Below are positions 7,506 through 15,800 of a DNA stretch of 36,376 nt, in pieces; position 1 is the stretch's first letter, and each line of letters starts with the position of its first letter. The position numbers and the translations under genes are program-made. Source of the DNA: Gemmatimonadota bacterium (GTDB lineage: Bacteria; Latescibacterota; UBA2968; UBA8231); the NCBI GenBank assembly GCA_009841115.1, contig VXML01000043.1, forward strand, positions 1 to 36,376, given 5' to 3'. Under the pieces are notes generated by a model. The model was not told where the DNA came from, searched no databases, and saw nothing but the letters and a program-made list of their open reading frames with translations.

Positions 7506-10500
7506 GTAGCGCTCTGAGCGCGCAACTCCGTCAACAAGCGCTCAGCTCGCGGCTTGGCAGTAGCAGCCGACGCCTCTTTTACCTGCTCGTACCCCCGAAT
7601 GCTGTCCGGCAATTCGGCGATTTCCACGGCTAGCCCATAGCTCTCTTCGGCCAGCGCTGGCAAGACCTCTTCGATCAGCCCGCAGTACCAGCCGATCAGT
7701 TCGCGTTCCAAGCGCCGCGCCGCCGTATGCCCAAAGAGGTCGAAGGCGGTTCCGCGCAACCCCTTCAGCCGGCTCAGCAACACCAGCGCCGGACGCAGGC
7801 CCTTGCCAAAGCCGATCTTGCCCTTGAGCAAGCGCCGCATCGTGGGCGGATGCAGTTGCCGAACGATTTTCACCTCCCCGTCGAACAGGGCGCGCATCCG
7901 CTCTTCGCTGCCATTGCGCGTCGCCAGCCGTGCGACTTCGTATTCATCTTTGTACGCCATCAGCTTGTACAAGCCCCGCACCACGGCTCGCGTGAACTGC
8001 AAACCGGGCGACAATCCTCGATCTACTTCCCACACTTGGCGCACAAACTCCAAGTAACTCCGAGCATAGGCGACGTCCTGATACGCGCACAACTCGGCCA
8101 GCCGCACCCCCAATTCCTTCTGCCCCTCCGCATCCAAATCCACCAACGCAGCCAATCCCTCGTCGAGCAGCGCCCGAGCAGCCGCGTCGTGCGCCAGCCG
8201 CTCCTTTACCTCGGCCAACGTTTGGTCCGCGGACACTTGCTGAGTCCCCAACGCCCGCTCCACTCGCGCCGGATCAGCCACAGCCAAGCGCCCCCAGCGA
8301 AAAGCCTGCACGTTGTTTTCCACGGCTTGCCCGTTGAGGACAATGGCTTGCTCAATAGAGGCCGCTTGTAGAGGCAGCATCCCGGCCTGATACGCGGCCC
8401 CCAAGAGGAGCATGTTGGCGAAAATCGTGTCTGAGAACAGCCGTTCGGCCAGCCAGTAGGTATCGAGGTAGATATTGTCCTTGCTCGTGCAGTGGTCAAT
8501 CAGGGCACGCAGTTGGGCCGCCTCGGGAAAAGGCTGCGTGCGCGGGTTGCGATTCATCTCCGCATTGGCGATTTCAGCGGTGCTGACGAAGGCGCGGGTG
8601 CGCTCGGGCGCGGCGTATTTGAGATTGTCCGGCTCGGCTGCCCGCAGCAGGTCAAACCCCAGATACAGATCGACTTCCCCGGGGAAGAGGCGGTTGAACA
8701 CGGGCTGCTCGGCGGCGCTTATCACAATCGGCGCTTCGACCGGCCCGCCCTTTTGCGCCAAGCCGGTGTTGTTGGACAAATACACGTATTTGCCCTCCAT
8801 CATGGCCGCGTACGCAATGAGATGAGAAATCGTCACCACGCCCGTTCCACCACGCCCCATAGCGAAAATCGCGTACGGCTGGTCCAGAGGACACTCTGGC
8901 GGCTCTGGCAGCTCGTCCAAAGGCTCTGGGCGGCGACGGCGCAAGCGCGTGCCCTTGGCCGGCTTGACCACGGCAAAGGACGGACACTCGCCGTCGATGC
9001 ACAGCCCGTCTTGCGCGCATTGGGCCTGCCGCACCTGCGTCTTGTCGCCGAACTCGGTCGCCACGCTGTAGAGCGCGGCGCAGCCTTCGGCCTGGGCATA
9101 ACAGTCGCCGCAGCCCTCGCAAATATCCTCGTCGATGAGCACGTATTCGTCGGGCGTCAAACCCTGACGGCGACGGCGGCGGCCTTTCTCGGTAGCGCAC
9201 TCCTTATCAAGGATGAGCACCGTGGTCCCGGCGATTTCCTTAAACTGCTCAAGGGCTTCGGCGTGGCGCTCCAAGCCGAAAACCTCGATCCGCTCCCCGT
9301 CCAAGTGGCGGTAGCGCGCGGGATCCTCGCTGACGATCCCCACCTTCACTACCCCCAGCCCCAAAAGCTCCTGCACGACATCCGACACCGGCCGCTGTCC
9401 CCCAGGCGTCTGCCCACCGGTAAGCGCGACCGCCCCGTTGAAAAGCAGCAGAAAGGTAATGTTCACTTCACCTTGGACGCAGCTTTGAATCGCGCCGCGA
9501 CCACTGTGGAAATAGCTTCCGTCGCCCAAGTATTGATAGATGTGCTGATTGCCGTTGAAGGGTGCCCAGCCGCTGTAAATGGAGCCGCCAGCCCCCATCG
9601 TGGGGATGTAGAGGACGCCGGAATCGTAGGCTTCAATCGCCCGGATGGAGGAGCAGCCAATGGCTCCCCCGGGCTTTTCGTGCAAGTCGCGGAAGCTGTT
9701 GTACGGACAGCCGCCGCAGGACATCGGCGTAACGCGGGGCACGGCCGGATAGGTGCGGTCGAGCACGCGCTGCAACTCGGTGAGACGCTCGGGAGCCGCC
9801 CCGAGACGCGGGCCGAGCTTGAGCGCCAATTCCTCGGGATCCACTTCGCCGTGCGCCGGAATCAGCGGCTGCCCGTCCTCGTCCCACTGGCCGTACACGG
9901 CCTCCACCTCCGTTCCCCACAGCGCGGCCTTGACGCCTTCTTCAACAAAAGGACCTGGCTCCTCGACCACGTAAATGTGCCGCAGTCCACGGGCGAAGGT
10001 GCGCACAATTTCATAGTCGAGGGGATAGCTCACCGCAAGGTGCAACACAGGTACGCGCAGCCCCAAGTACTCGAGAGCCTGCCGCACGTCCGCATAGCTT
10101 TTGCCTACAGCCACGATGCCAACCCCACCGCCCGCATCCCCATCCACTATGCGATTGAGGTCGTTGGCGCGGACATACGCTTCCACCAGCGGCCACTTTT
10201 CCTCCACCAGTTGCCGCTGCATGGGCAATGCGCCCGTAGCCATGACGATCTGGTTGAAGCGCTTGGCAAACGCGCGCTCGGGCAATGCGATGTCTGGCCG
10301 CACACCGGCCAAATCAACCGTGCTCGCGCCATCGCACACCGGCGTTGCCAGCTTGAGCGCGGTTACCACGCCAGCGTGGCGCGACAGGGCGACTGCGTGC
10401 AGCCCCAAGCGAATGACATCTTCGATACTGGCCGGATAGAAAATCGGCACCATGCTGCTGCGCAACACCCAGTCGCTGGCCCCGGGCGAGACCGAGCTTT

Positions 10501-10927
10501 TGGAGCGGTGGTCTTCTCCCGACAGCAGGACCATCGCGCCGCGTGCACCAGTGCCGCTGAGGTTGGCCAACCACACCTCGTCGGGAATCCACATCGTGCC
10601 GTGCGCCTTGCCATACCAAAAGGCATCTATGTCCCCACTGGCCGCAAACTGGCTGCCCAAGATGGCGGAGGCCGCAGTTTTCTCGTTGATGCCAAACTGG
10701 TGCACCGTGCGTCCCAACTCATTGAGCATTTCGAGTTGGGCGACGATCTTCAGGTCTAGTCCACCCAGCGGCGACCCCTCATAGCCAGTGAAATAGGTCT
10801 GGTTGACGTGGCCGGTGGCTTGGTCGCGCTCCTGTTTTTCGCGCACGAGGCGCACAATCGCCTCCATGCCCGTGAGAAAAACCCGGCCATCGCGCTGTAG
10901 AAATTTGTCCTGAATGTCCAGCTTCAT
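7502..10927 (-). CDS. Indolepyruvate ferredoxin oxidoreductase, fused alpha-beta type
   Basis: A 1141-residue 2-oxoacid:ferredoxin oxidoreductase. The N-terminal 400 residues form the pyrimidine-binding/transketolase-like region. The segment around CGGCPYNSF and GAIGC leads into the thiamine-diphosphate domain (GDGSYFHSGRGA ... NITFLLLFNGAVALTGGQ, near residues 480-520). A ferredoxin-like [4Fe-4S] segment follows (ICEGCGDC, near residue 605) with further cysteines, and then the gamma-type domain (GRGGTGVVTISH) and a helical C-terminus. The domain order is that of the single-chain indolepyruvate (aryl/branched 2-oxoacid) enzymes of many aerobic bacteria, which convert aryl pyruvates to acyl-CoA and reduce ferredoxin. 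No separate iorA/iorB genes are nearby. The start ATG lies 19 nt after a GGAGGG that sits in the loop of a hairpin. Confidence 0.92.
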   Translation of the reverse strand: MKLDIQDKFLQRDGRVFLTGMEAIVRLVREKQERDQATGHVNQTYFTGYEGSPLGGLDLKIVAQLEMLNELGRTVHQFGINEKTAASAILGSQFAASGDIDAFWYGKAHGTMWIPDEVWLANLSGTGARGAMVLLSGEDHRSKSSVSPGASDWVLRSSMVPIFYPASIEDVIRLGLHAVALSRHAGVVTALKLATPVCDGASTVDLAGVRPDIALPERAFAKRFNQIVMATGALPMQRQLVEEKWPLVEAYVRANDLNRIVDGDAGGGVGIVAVGKSYADVRQALEYLGLRVPVLHLAVSYPLDYEIVRTFARGLRHIYVVEEPGPFVEEGVKAALWGTEVEAVYGQWDEDGQPLIPAHGEVDPEELALKLGPRLGAAPERLTELQRVLDRTYPAVPRVTPMSCGGCPYNSFRDLHEKPGGAIGCSSIRAIEAYDSGVLYIPTMGAGGSIYSGWAPFNGNQHIYQYLGDGSYFHSGRGAIQSCVQGEVNITFLLLFNGAVALTGGQTPGGQRPVSDVVQELLGLGVVKVGIVSEDPARYRHLDGERIEVFGLERHAEALEQFKEIAGTTVLILDKECATEKGRRRRRQGLTPDEYVLIDEDICEGCGDCYAQAEGCAALYSVATEFGDKTQVRQAQCAQDGLCIDGECPSFAVVKPAKGTRLRRRRPEPLDELPEPPECPLDQPYAIFAMGRGGTGVVTISHLIAYAAMMEGKYVYLSNNTGLAQKGGPVEAPIVISAAEQPVFNRLFPGEVDLYLGFDLLRAAEPDNLKYAAPERTRAFVSTAEIANAEMNRNPRTQPFPEAAQLRALIDHCTSKDNIYLDTYWLAERLFSDTIFANMLLLGAAYQAGMLPLQAASIEQAIVLNGQAVENNVQAFRWGRLAVADPARVERALGTQQVSADQTLAEVKERLAHDAAARALLDEGLAALVDLDAEGQKELGVRLAELCAYQDVAYARSYLEFVRQVWEVDRGLSPGLQFTRAVVRGLYKLMAYKDEYEVARLATRNGSEERMRALFDGEVKIVRQLHPPTMRRLLKGKIGFGKGLRPALVLLSRLKGLRGTAFDLFGHTAARRLERELIGWYCGLIEEVLPALAEESYGLAVEIAELPDSIRGYEQVKEASAATAKPRAERLLTELRAQSAT

Positions 10928-10938
10928 AAGAGACTCTT

Positions 10939-10960
10939 GAGCTACGCCCTCCCGTAGCTC
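10939..10960 (-). promoter_or_regulatory. Hairpin in the leader of the oxidoreductase gene
   Basis: Perfect 8-bp arms (CGTAGCTC and GAGCTACG) enclose a 6-nt loop that reads GGAGGG on the minus strand. The loop is the only strong Shine-Dalgarno-like sequence upstream of the ATG at 10927, but at 19 nt it is too far away unless the right arm is folded. The element may tune translation or may be coincidental. Confidence 0.4.
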
Positions 10961-10990
10961 TTGTCCGTTATCCTATATTGTATATATAAT
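10961..10990 (+). promoter_or_regulatory. Candidate promoter for the 95-residue protein gene
   Basis: TTGTCC (10961-10966), an 18-bp spacer and a perfect TATAAT (10985-10990) within an AT-rich run (TATATATAAT). A start site near 10997 would leave a leader of about 50 nt before the ATG at 11046. The AT-rich box stands out in an otherwise GC-rich region. Confidence 0.5.
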
Positions 10991-11045
10991 AGACAACAGT
11001 ACCGCAGACACCCGCCACCCTTTAATCCACAACGTAGAGTTAGCA

Positions 11046-11333
11046 ATGGCCGAAACGATTGACGAACTCACCATCCAGTACGAGGAAGACGGCAAGGTCT
11101 TGCGCAAAGAAGTGGCCAAGGAAGTGCTCAGCAAAGGGGCTTGGGCGACGATTATGTACCTCTACCAAGACCTCGATCGCAAAACCAGCGAGTACGGCCC
11201 GAGCAAAATATCCATTCGCCGCTACCAGAAGCGCGACGGCACCTTTTTGCAGCGCAGCAAGTTCGAGGTGTCAAGCGCCGCGCAAGCGCGCGCGATCTGC
11301 AGCAAGATACAAGACTGGTTCCCTCCAGAATAG
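11046..11333 (+). CDS. Conserved-looking 95-residue protein, unknown function
   Basis: A soluble, charged protein with no signal peptide, membrane segment or cysteine pairs (one Cys in AICSKIQDWF). It begins MAETIDELTIQYEEDGK, continues with a basic/aromatic stretch (SKISIRRYQKRDGTFLQRSK) and ends in an amphipathic helix. The balanced composition, a dedicated candidate promoter and the lack of a competing frame argue for a real gene. I do not recognise a named family. The basic central part could bind nucleic acid, but that is only a composition argument. It is divergent from the large oxidoreductase gene and convergent with the molybdoenzyme gene, whose stop is 9 bp away. Confidence 0.65.
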   Translation: MAETIDELTIQYEEDGKVLRKEVAKEVLSKGAWATIMYLYQDLDRKTSEYGPSKISIRRYQKRDGTFLQRSKFEVSSAAQARAICSKIQDWFPPE

Positions 11334-11342
11334 ACGCGCCGC

Positions 11343-12509
11343 TTACCCTGCTCGGCTAGCGACCTTCACCTTCACGCGGTGCCAGCCTGTGCGGCCATCG
11401 TACAGATCGGCTCCAGCGTCGGTCCGCGGCTGGGAGTCCCCCTCGCTATCCGTTGCCCACGCGACGATTTCGTACTCGCCCGACGCGGGCAATGCCCATT
11501 CGTAGGCCCACGTGACCCAAATGTTGGGCAAGCGCTGGGTGGTAATCTGCGCCTCGTGCCAAGCCCGCCCGCCATTGGTGCTGACCCTAACCGATTCGAC
11601 CGTGCGCTCGCCAGCCATGGCGATCCCGTGGATGATAAACGGGCTGCCTTCGACCCCGCGCAGGGTTTGCAGCACCCTTGTAACGCCGCCGTTGTCTGGA
11701 TCTTTCACATCGTCCCACACCGAAAGAGGCGCATCAATCCGCGAGTTCACGGTCGCCACGGCATCATCCGACCACTTGAAGGGCTTGTTTTCGGGCTTGC
11801 TTTCCCAATAGCCGAGATACTCTTCGTCGATCAGCTCGATGCGAGTGATCCACTTGGGCATCTTCTGGCCGTAGTGCCCGGGATTTATCAAGCGCAGGGG
11901 AAACCCGTGCTTGGAGGGCAGCGGCTCGCCATTCATTTCCCAAGCAAGGATCACCTCGTCGCGCAGCGCCCGCTCCAGTGGAATCGACGTGGTGTAGCCA
12001 TCGGAACTGTCGCTGTAAAACTTGACCCGGATCGCCTCGCTCCTGATCCCGGCCATGTCGAGCACGTTGGACAGCGGCGTGCCGCCCCACTCGGCATTGC
12101 CCACCAATGGCCCGCCAATCCAGTTGCCAATGCACTGCATGGTCAAGACCTGCCGCTGCATGGGCAGCGCGGTAATATCCGCGTACGTCCAATCCGTGCG
12201 GGGCTGGTCCACCAACCCATCCACCGCTAAGCGCCAACTATTGGCCGAGATCTTCGGGTCGTAATTTTTCCCCTTAATCGACTGGAGATAGTGCCGCGCA
12301 TTGGAAGTAATCGGCGGCAGCGGTAGCATGTCTGCCATCTCTTCCACGGACATCTCTTCCATGTCCATGTCCATCACGTCCATGTCCGGCCCGGTGGGCA
12401 TGCTCTTGATGCGTACCTCGTTGCCGTCGCAACCCCAAGTGGGGAGAATCGCGGTGGCGATAACAGCCCCGCTCGACTTGAGAAACTGACGTCTAGTTGA
12501 TCTGTTCAT
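11343..12509 (-). CDS. Tat-exported sulfite-oxidase-like molybdopterin enzyme
   Basis: A 388-residue protein with a twin-arginine signal (RRQFLK, residues 6-11) and a hydrophobic region ending in WGC, so it may be a Tat-exported lipoprotein. A linker of about 25 residues very rich in Met, Asp and Glu (residues 37-62) follows. The core is the oxidoreductase molybdopterin-binding domain, with the likely molybdenum ligand Cys126 in TMQCIGN and a His-rich GFPLRLINPGHYGQK. The C-terminus is the Mo-co dimerisation domain seen in sulfite oxidases. Known relatives oxidise sulfite or reduce S-/N-oxides; the substrate here is open. AAGGAG lies 5 nt before the ATG. It is the last gene of a minus-strand operon, directly after an outer-membrane barrel gene. 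No heme subunit is adjacent. Confidence 0.88.
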   Translation of the reverse strand: MNRSTRRQFLKSSGAVIATAILPTWGCDGNEVRIKSMPTGPDMDVMDMDMEEMSVEEMADMLPLPPITSNARHYLQSIKGKNYDPKISANSWRLAVDGLVDQPRTDWTYADITALPMQRQVLTMQCIGNWIGGPLVGNAEWGGTPLSNVLDMAGIRSEAIRVKFYSDSSDGYTTSIPLERALRDEVILAWEMNGEPLPSKHGFPLRLINPGHYGQKMPKWITRIELIDEEYLGYWESKPENKPFKWSDDAVATVNSRIDAPLSVWDDVKDPDNGGVTRVLQTLRGVEGSPFIIHGIAMAGERTVESVRVSTNGGRAWHEAQITTQRLPNIWVTWAYEWALPASGEYEIVAWATDSEGDSQPRTDAGADLYDGRTGWHRVKVKVASRAG

Positions 12510-12525
12510 GACAACTCCTTTACCT

Positions 12526-13338
12526 TTAGCGAATGAGGGCCAACCCTAGGCCCAACGACGACCCGGCCCCGATGTTCTCGCCCTTGAAAACCGACTTCCA
12601 CAACAAGTCGATCCACAGCGGGCCTGCCACCTGCACGGCCACATTGCCACCTACTTCGGTGAAATCCCCTTCTGAAACCTGTACTACTCCGACCACTCCC
12701 CCCTCCGAGTCCGCCGCGAGCGTGTACACACTGGCGACAAAGCCCTTGGCAAACAGCCACGGACGCGGCGTGGCCCCCAACTCGACAAAATAGGACACCT
12801 GGTTAGAAAACGGGCCACCGCGCAGCTTGTACCCCACCTCACCACCCGCGTAGAGCGGCAGCGGATAGAGCGACAGCCCCGCTAACAGCCGCGCGCCCTG
12901 TTCAGAATAACCAGTGCCAAGGGCGGGGTCGTAATCTCGGTTGTACCCACTGGGGAACGCGACATCGACCTGCGGCGACAGCACCAGTCTGCCCTCGGTA
13001 AGTTGGTACTTCGCGCCGAGATGCACGTCGCCTAGCCCCCAAGTGATGCGCTCGACTAAGCTATCCTCAGACACCAACCTTCCCGCGCCAACTTGGCCGG
13101 TCAGCGTCAATCGATCGAGTAACCCGAATTCGCCATAGGCGAGGACCTGGCGGGCGCGAAACTGATTATCGTCCATGCCCATAGCGGCGCGTTGGCCCAT
13201 GTCGTTAAATACTTCAGTGGTCGAGTAGTGGATCCCCGAGAGCTTGGCGTAGTAGCCCCCGCGAGGCTGGCTCCAAGCCCCCGCCCAGACCTCACCCGCC
13301 CAACACAGGGCCAACAGGCCCATTGCTAACCAACGCAT
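12526..13338 (-). CDS. Outer-membrane beta-barrel protein
   Basis: A 270-residue protein with a Sec signal peptide (MRWLAMGLLALCWAGEVWA) followed by alternating polar/hydrophobic strands with many Gly, Tyr and aromatic residues (GGYYAKLSGIHYS, LSPQVDVAFPSGYNRDYDP, YAGGEVGYKL). This is the look of a 12-strand-type barrel related to outer-membrane transporters of the MetA/phenol-degradation type. The C-terminus (LGLGLALIR) lacks a terminal aromatic residue. The start overlaps the end of the glycosyltransferase gene by 13 bp, with GGGA about 7 nt before the ATG. It lies 16 bp upstream of the molybdoenzyme gene, so the two are almost certainly co-transcribed. Its cargo is unknown. Confidence 0.7.
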   Translation of the reverse strand: MRWLAMGLLALCWAGEVWAGAWSQPRGGYYAKLSGIHYSTTEVFNDMGQRAAMGMDDNQFRARQVLAYGEFGLLDRLTLTGQVGAGRLVSEDSLVERITWGLGDVHLGAKYQLTEGRLVLSPQVDVAFPSGYNRDYDPALGTGYSEQGARLLAGLSLYPLPLYAGGEVGYKLRGGPFSNQVSYFVELGATPRPWLFAKGFVASVYTLAADSEGGVVGVVQVSEGDFTEVGGNVAVQVAGPLWIDLLWKSVFKGENIGAGSSLGLGLALIR

Positions 13339-14486
13339 TTCCCAATCCCTTTCCGCGGTACAATCCGCTCGTAGAGTGCTAACAGTTTCTCTCCCTCGGC
13401 CTCCCAGTTAAAATGCTCTTCAGCGGCTCGCCGTGCCTGCGCGCCCTTGGCCTGCGCTGTTACCGGGTCGGCGAGCAAGCACCCGATGGCGCGCGCATGG
13501 GCGACCGGGTCGCTCGGGTCGGCGAGCAAACCCCAATCCGCGACCGAGAGAAACCTGCGTATGGAAGGTAAATCACTGGCGACCACAGGCAAGCCGCAGG
13601 CGAGGTACTCAAAGAGTTTGGTCGGCACGAAGGAGGCCAAATTCTTGGGCGAGATCTGCCCCGGCACCAAGCCGATCTGGCACGCGGAGATCGCCGCCCC
13701 CAATTCGTCGTACGGCACGCGCTTTTCACTGTAGTGTATCTGCTCTTCTAGTCCCCACTCGCGCCGGCGGGCCTCAAACCGCTCCCGCAACTCCTGCGAG
13801 TGAAACGTCCCGACGCTCAAGAGGCGGACCTGCGGATGGGTCTTGGCCAGTTCGCGCATGATTTCGAGCAGAAACAGCCCGCCCCGATCTTCGGATAGCG
13901 AGCCAATGTGGACCAGGGCGCAAGGACCTAACTTACCACAGCCGGGGGAATACCACTCCAAGCGCGGATAGTTCTTCACCACCGCAAAAGGACGCTTGGC
14001 AAAGCGGTCTCCTTGTTCCTCGACCACTCCAACCACCGCGGTGACAAAGTAGCGAGCAATCACGCGTTCACCCCAATCGACCAACCGCGCGAGGGGCCGT
14101 CGCAGCCGTTCAGGCACCCACGGCCGCACCATCGCCACTAATGGGAAGTGCTCGTGGACGTCGTAGATGACCCGGCGACCGCAGAGCTTGAGCACCGCAC
14201 CCACCGGCAACAGTTCAGGGTCGTGGAAGTGGAAACAAGCGGCGTTTGCACCCAGCCCGACCCGCAGCAAACGCCACAGATTCAAAATCCGCTGGCCAGT
14301 CCCTCGTGCCACCGGCACGGTCTGCACCCGCACCCCTGCCCGCTCTCCACACCACTCCTCCGGCCCTGGCCCTACCACCGTCACCGCGTATCCGGCCCGC
14401 GCCAAGGTCTGCGCTTGTTTGTAGAAAATCCGCCCGTCAAACGGGCTGTGGACATTCGTCAGGTGGTACACCTCAGGCGCAGCCAA
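13326..14486 (-). CDS. Glycosyltransferase, GT4/GT-B type
   Basis: A GT-B fold enzyme. The N-terminal acceptor domain starts VYHLTNVHSPFDGRIFYKQAQ, an inverted Rossmann region contains YDVHEHFP, and the C-terminal donor domain has GLVPGQISPKNLASFVPTKLFEYLACGLPVVASDLP, the E-x7-E-like signature of GT4-type retaining transferases. The enzyme probably adds a sugar to a lipid-linked or surface glycan in the cytoplasm. The longest open frame runs into the upstream gene, so I start at TTG 14486, which has GGGAGG 6 nt upstream. A GTG at 14471, one base after the upstream stop, is the alternative. Length is 386 residues. Its neighbours are a WbqC-like protein, a deacetylase and an aminotransferase. 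Confidence 0.87.
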   Translation of the reverse strand: MAAPEVYHLTNVHSPFDGRIFYKQAQTLARAGYAVTVVGPGPEEWCGERAGVRVQTVPVARGTGQRILNLWRLLRVGLGANAACFHFHDPELLPVGAVLKLCGRRVIYDVHEHFPLVAMVRPWVPERLRRPLARLVDWGERVIARYFVTAVVGVVEEQGDRFAKRPFAVVKNYPRLEWYSPGCGKLGPCALVHIGSLSEDRGGLFLLEIMRELAKTHPQVRLLSVGTFHSQELRERFEARRREWGLEEQIHYSEKRVPYDELGAAISACQIGLVPGQISPKNLASFVPTKLFEYLACGLPVVASDLPSIRRFLSVADWGLLADPSDPVAHARAIGCLLADPVTAQAKGAQARRAAEEHFNWEAEGEKLLALYERIVPRKGIGKCVG

Positions 14487-15168
14487 AAAGCACCTCCCTG
14501 CTTTGTGGCCCGCAATTAAAAAGCAAATCCAATACCGACATCTCGGCGACAAAACCTGCGTGACACTGAGGGTACACCGGGTGTTCAAAGCGGGTAAAGC
14601 GGCATTCAACGCCTTCCTCGACAAACGCCTCCACATCCAAATACGCCTTCGAGGCCCCTTCCCCCGACAGGTACACCTGACAGCCGCACGCCTTAGTCAT
14701 ATCCACCAAGCGCAAGGTCCGCTCGTTGCGCAGGTCCATCTGCGAGCTGAAGCGAACTTCGACCTCCAAGTCCAAAAGCTGCAACAGGTGGCGCAGCAAG
14801 GCCACGTTTAAGTCGAGCAACTGGGTCCACGCACTCGCGTATAGGTCCTCTATGGCCGGAGCGTACTCGTCGAAAAAGGGCGCGTGGCCGTAGTGCCAGC
14901 GCAGGGCTTGGCAATGTTTGCGCCGCCAATCGCCGTCGGGCGGGATTTGCACATCGCATATTCGCTGCTGGCCCCGGCCCCGCGTCAGTACCGGCACGGT
15001 CAGCCATTGCCAGCCATCGGCCGTGCGGATGCGGTTGCGATTGGTCAGACTACCCCGGCTGTACTGCACGTCGTCGGCCAAAACCCACACGTCGGCTTGC
15101 CCCACCTTGTGAAACAAGCCCAGCCAAGGCAGGAAGTTGGGCTGGTGCGCCGCCAGCACCCGGTTCAT
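14473..15168 (-). CDS. WbqC-like family protein
   Basis: A 231-residue protein with the family signature at its start (AAHQPNFLPWLGLFHKV), then DDVQYSRGSLTNRNRIR and a central WRRKHCQALRWHYGHAPFF. WbqC-like proteins occur in O-antigen and sugar-modification clusters, often with DegT-type aminotransferases, and are proposed to modify an amino sugar; the exact reaction is not settled. I choose the ATG at 15168, which overlaps the upstream stop by one base (TAATG). A GTG four codons earlier is possible. The stop overlaps the glycosyltransferase start, so this is one step in a chain of coupled genes. Confidence 0.85.
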   Translation of the reverse strand: MNRVLAAHQPNFLPWLGLFHKVGQADVWVLADDVQYSRGSLTNRNRIRTADGWQWLTVPVLTRGRGQQRICDVQIPPDGDWRRKHCQALRWHYGHAPFFDEYAPAIEDLYASAWTQLLDLNVALLRHLLQLLDLEVEVRFSSQMDLRNERTLRLVDMTKACGCQVYLSGEGASKAYLDVEAFVEEGVECRFTRFEHPVYPQCHAGFVAEMSVLDLLFNCGPQSREVLFGCA

Positions 15169-15800
15169 TACCGTACCCACCGGAGTACGTCAAACGCCTC
15201 GGCGTACTCCACCATAATCTGCCCACCCCTGGTCCGCGCCCAGCTCCATATAAAATCCTCCTGGGTGTACGGACGATGCTGTTGCGACTGATAGCAGCGC
15301 AGCGCGGCGATCTTGGTCTGCACGTGCTCGCGAGTGAGCACGCAAAAATGTCGATAGTCAAAACTCAAGTTATTCCACGGCAGCTCGTAGCCGAGCACGG
15401 TGACCGTCTTAAAGGCGCGCAGGCCCTCAATGTGAACAGTTTGGTGATCTTGGTGCAGATCTTGGGCGCTGGGCAAGAACACGGTTGCTGGATCAATCTC
15501 TCTTTTCATCCTCACCAACTCTTCGAGGATTTCTTGGCGCATGTGGGGCAAGTGACGCACTTTGTACTTATAGACCAGCAGGTTCGCCGCAGGGATCCCC
15601 AGCACCTTCGTCCCCTCCCGCACCTCCTTCTCCAGAATGTCGGACGGAAAGGGCGGCGGCACCGACTCTGCCGCTGTGGAAAAGGCCGCGTAGTACACCT
15701 CGCGCCCCTCCTCTACCATGCGGCTAATCGTCCCTCCGCAGCCAAGCTCGCCGTCGTCCGTGTGCGGCGCGAGCACCAAGACTCGGTTATTTGCCGACAC
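15168..15800 (-). CDS. PIG-L/LmbE-family deacetylase
   Basis: A 210-residue protein with the PIG-L metal-binding motifs APHTDDGELGCGG (a variant of AHPDDE) near the N-terminus and PSAQDLHQDHQTVH in the middle. The Asp and His residues of both would hold a zinc ion. The family hydrolyses N-acetyl groups from GlcNAc-type sugars. The start is GTG at 15800, with AAGGAG 6 nt upstream, overlapping the aminotransferase end by 14 bp. In this operon the likely substrate is a nucleotide- or lipid-linked amino sugar that is also handled by the aminotransferase, which is an inference from context. Confidence 0.88.
   Translation of the reverse strand: MSANNRVLVLAPHTDDGELGCGGTISRMVEEGREVYYAAFSTAAESVPPPFPSDILEKEVREGTKVLGIPAANLLVYKYKVRHLPHMRQEILEELVRMKREIDPATVFLPSAQDLHQDHQTVHIEGLRAFKTVTVLGYELPWNNLSFDYRHFCVLTREHVQTKIAALRCYQSQQHRPYTQEDFIWSWARTRGGQIMVEYAEAFDVLRWVR

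Noticed and set aside
8492..10759. Open frame of 755 codons on the plus strand
   Set aside because: It is antisense to the oxidoreductase gene and has the Arg/His-rich composition of a shadow frame in GC-rich DNA. It has no recognisable motifs.
11379..12230. Open frame of 283 codons on the plus strand
   Set aside because: It is antisense to the sulfite-oxidase-like gene, with no motif and no ribosome-binding site.
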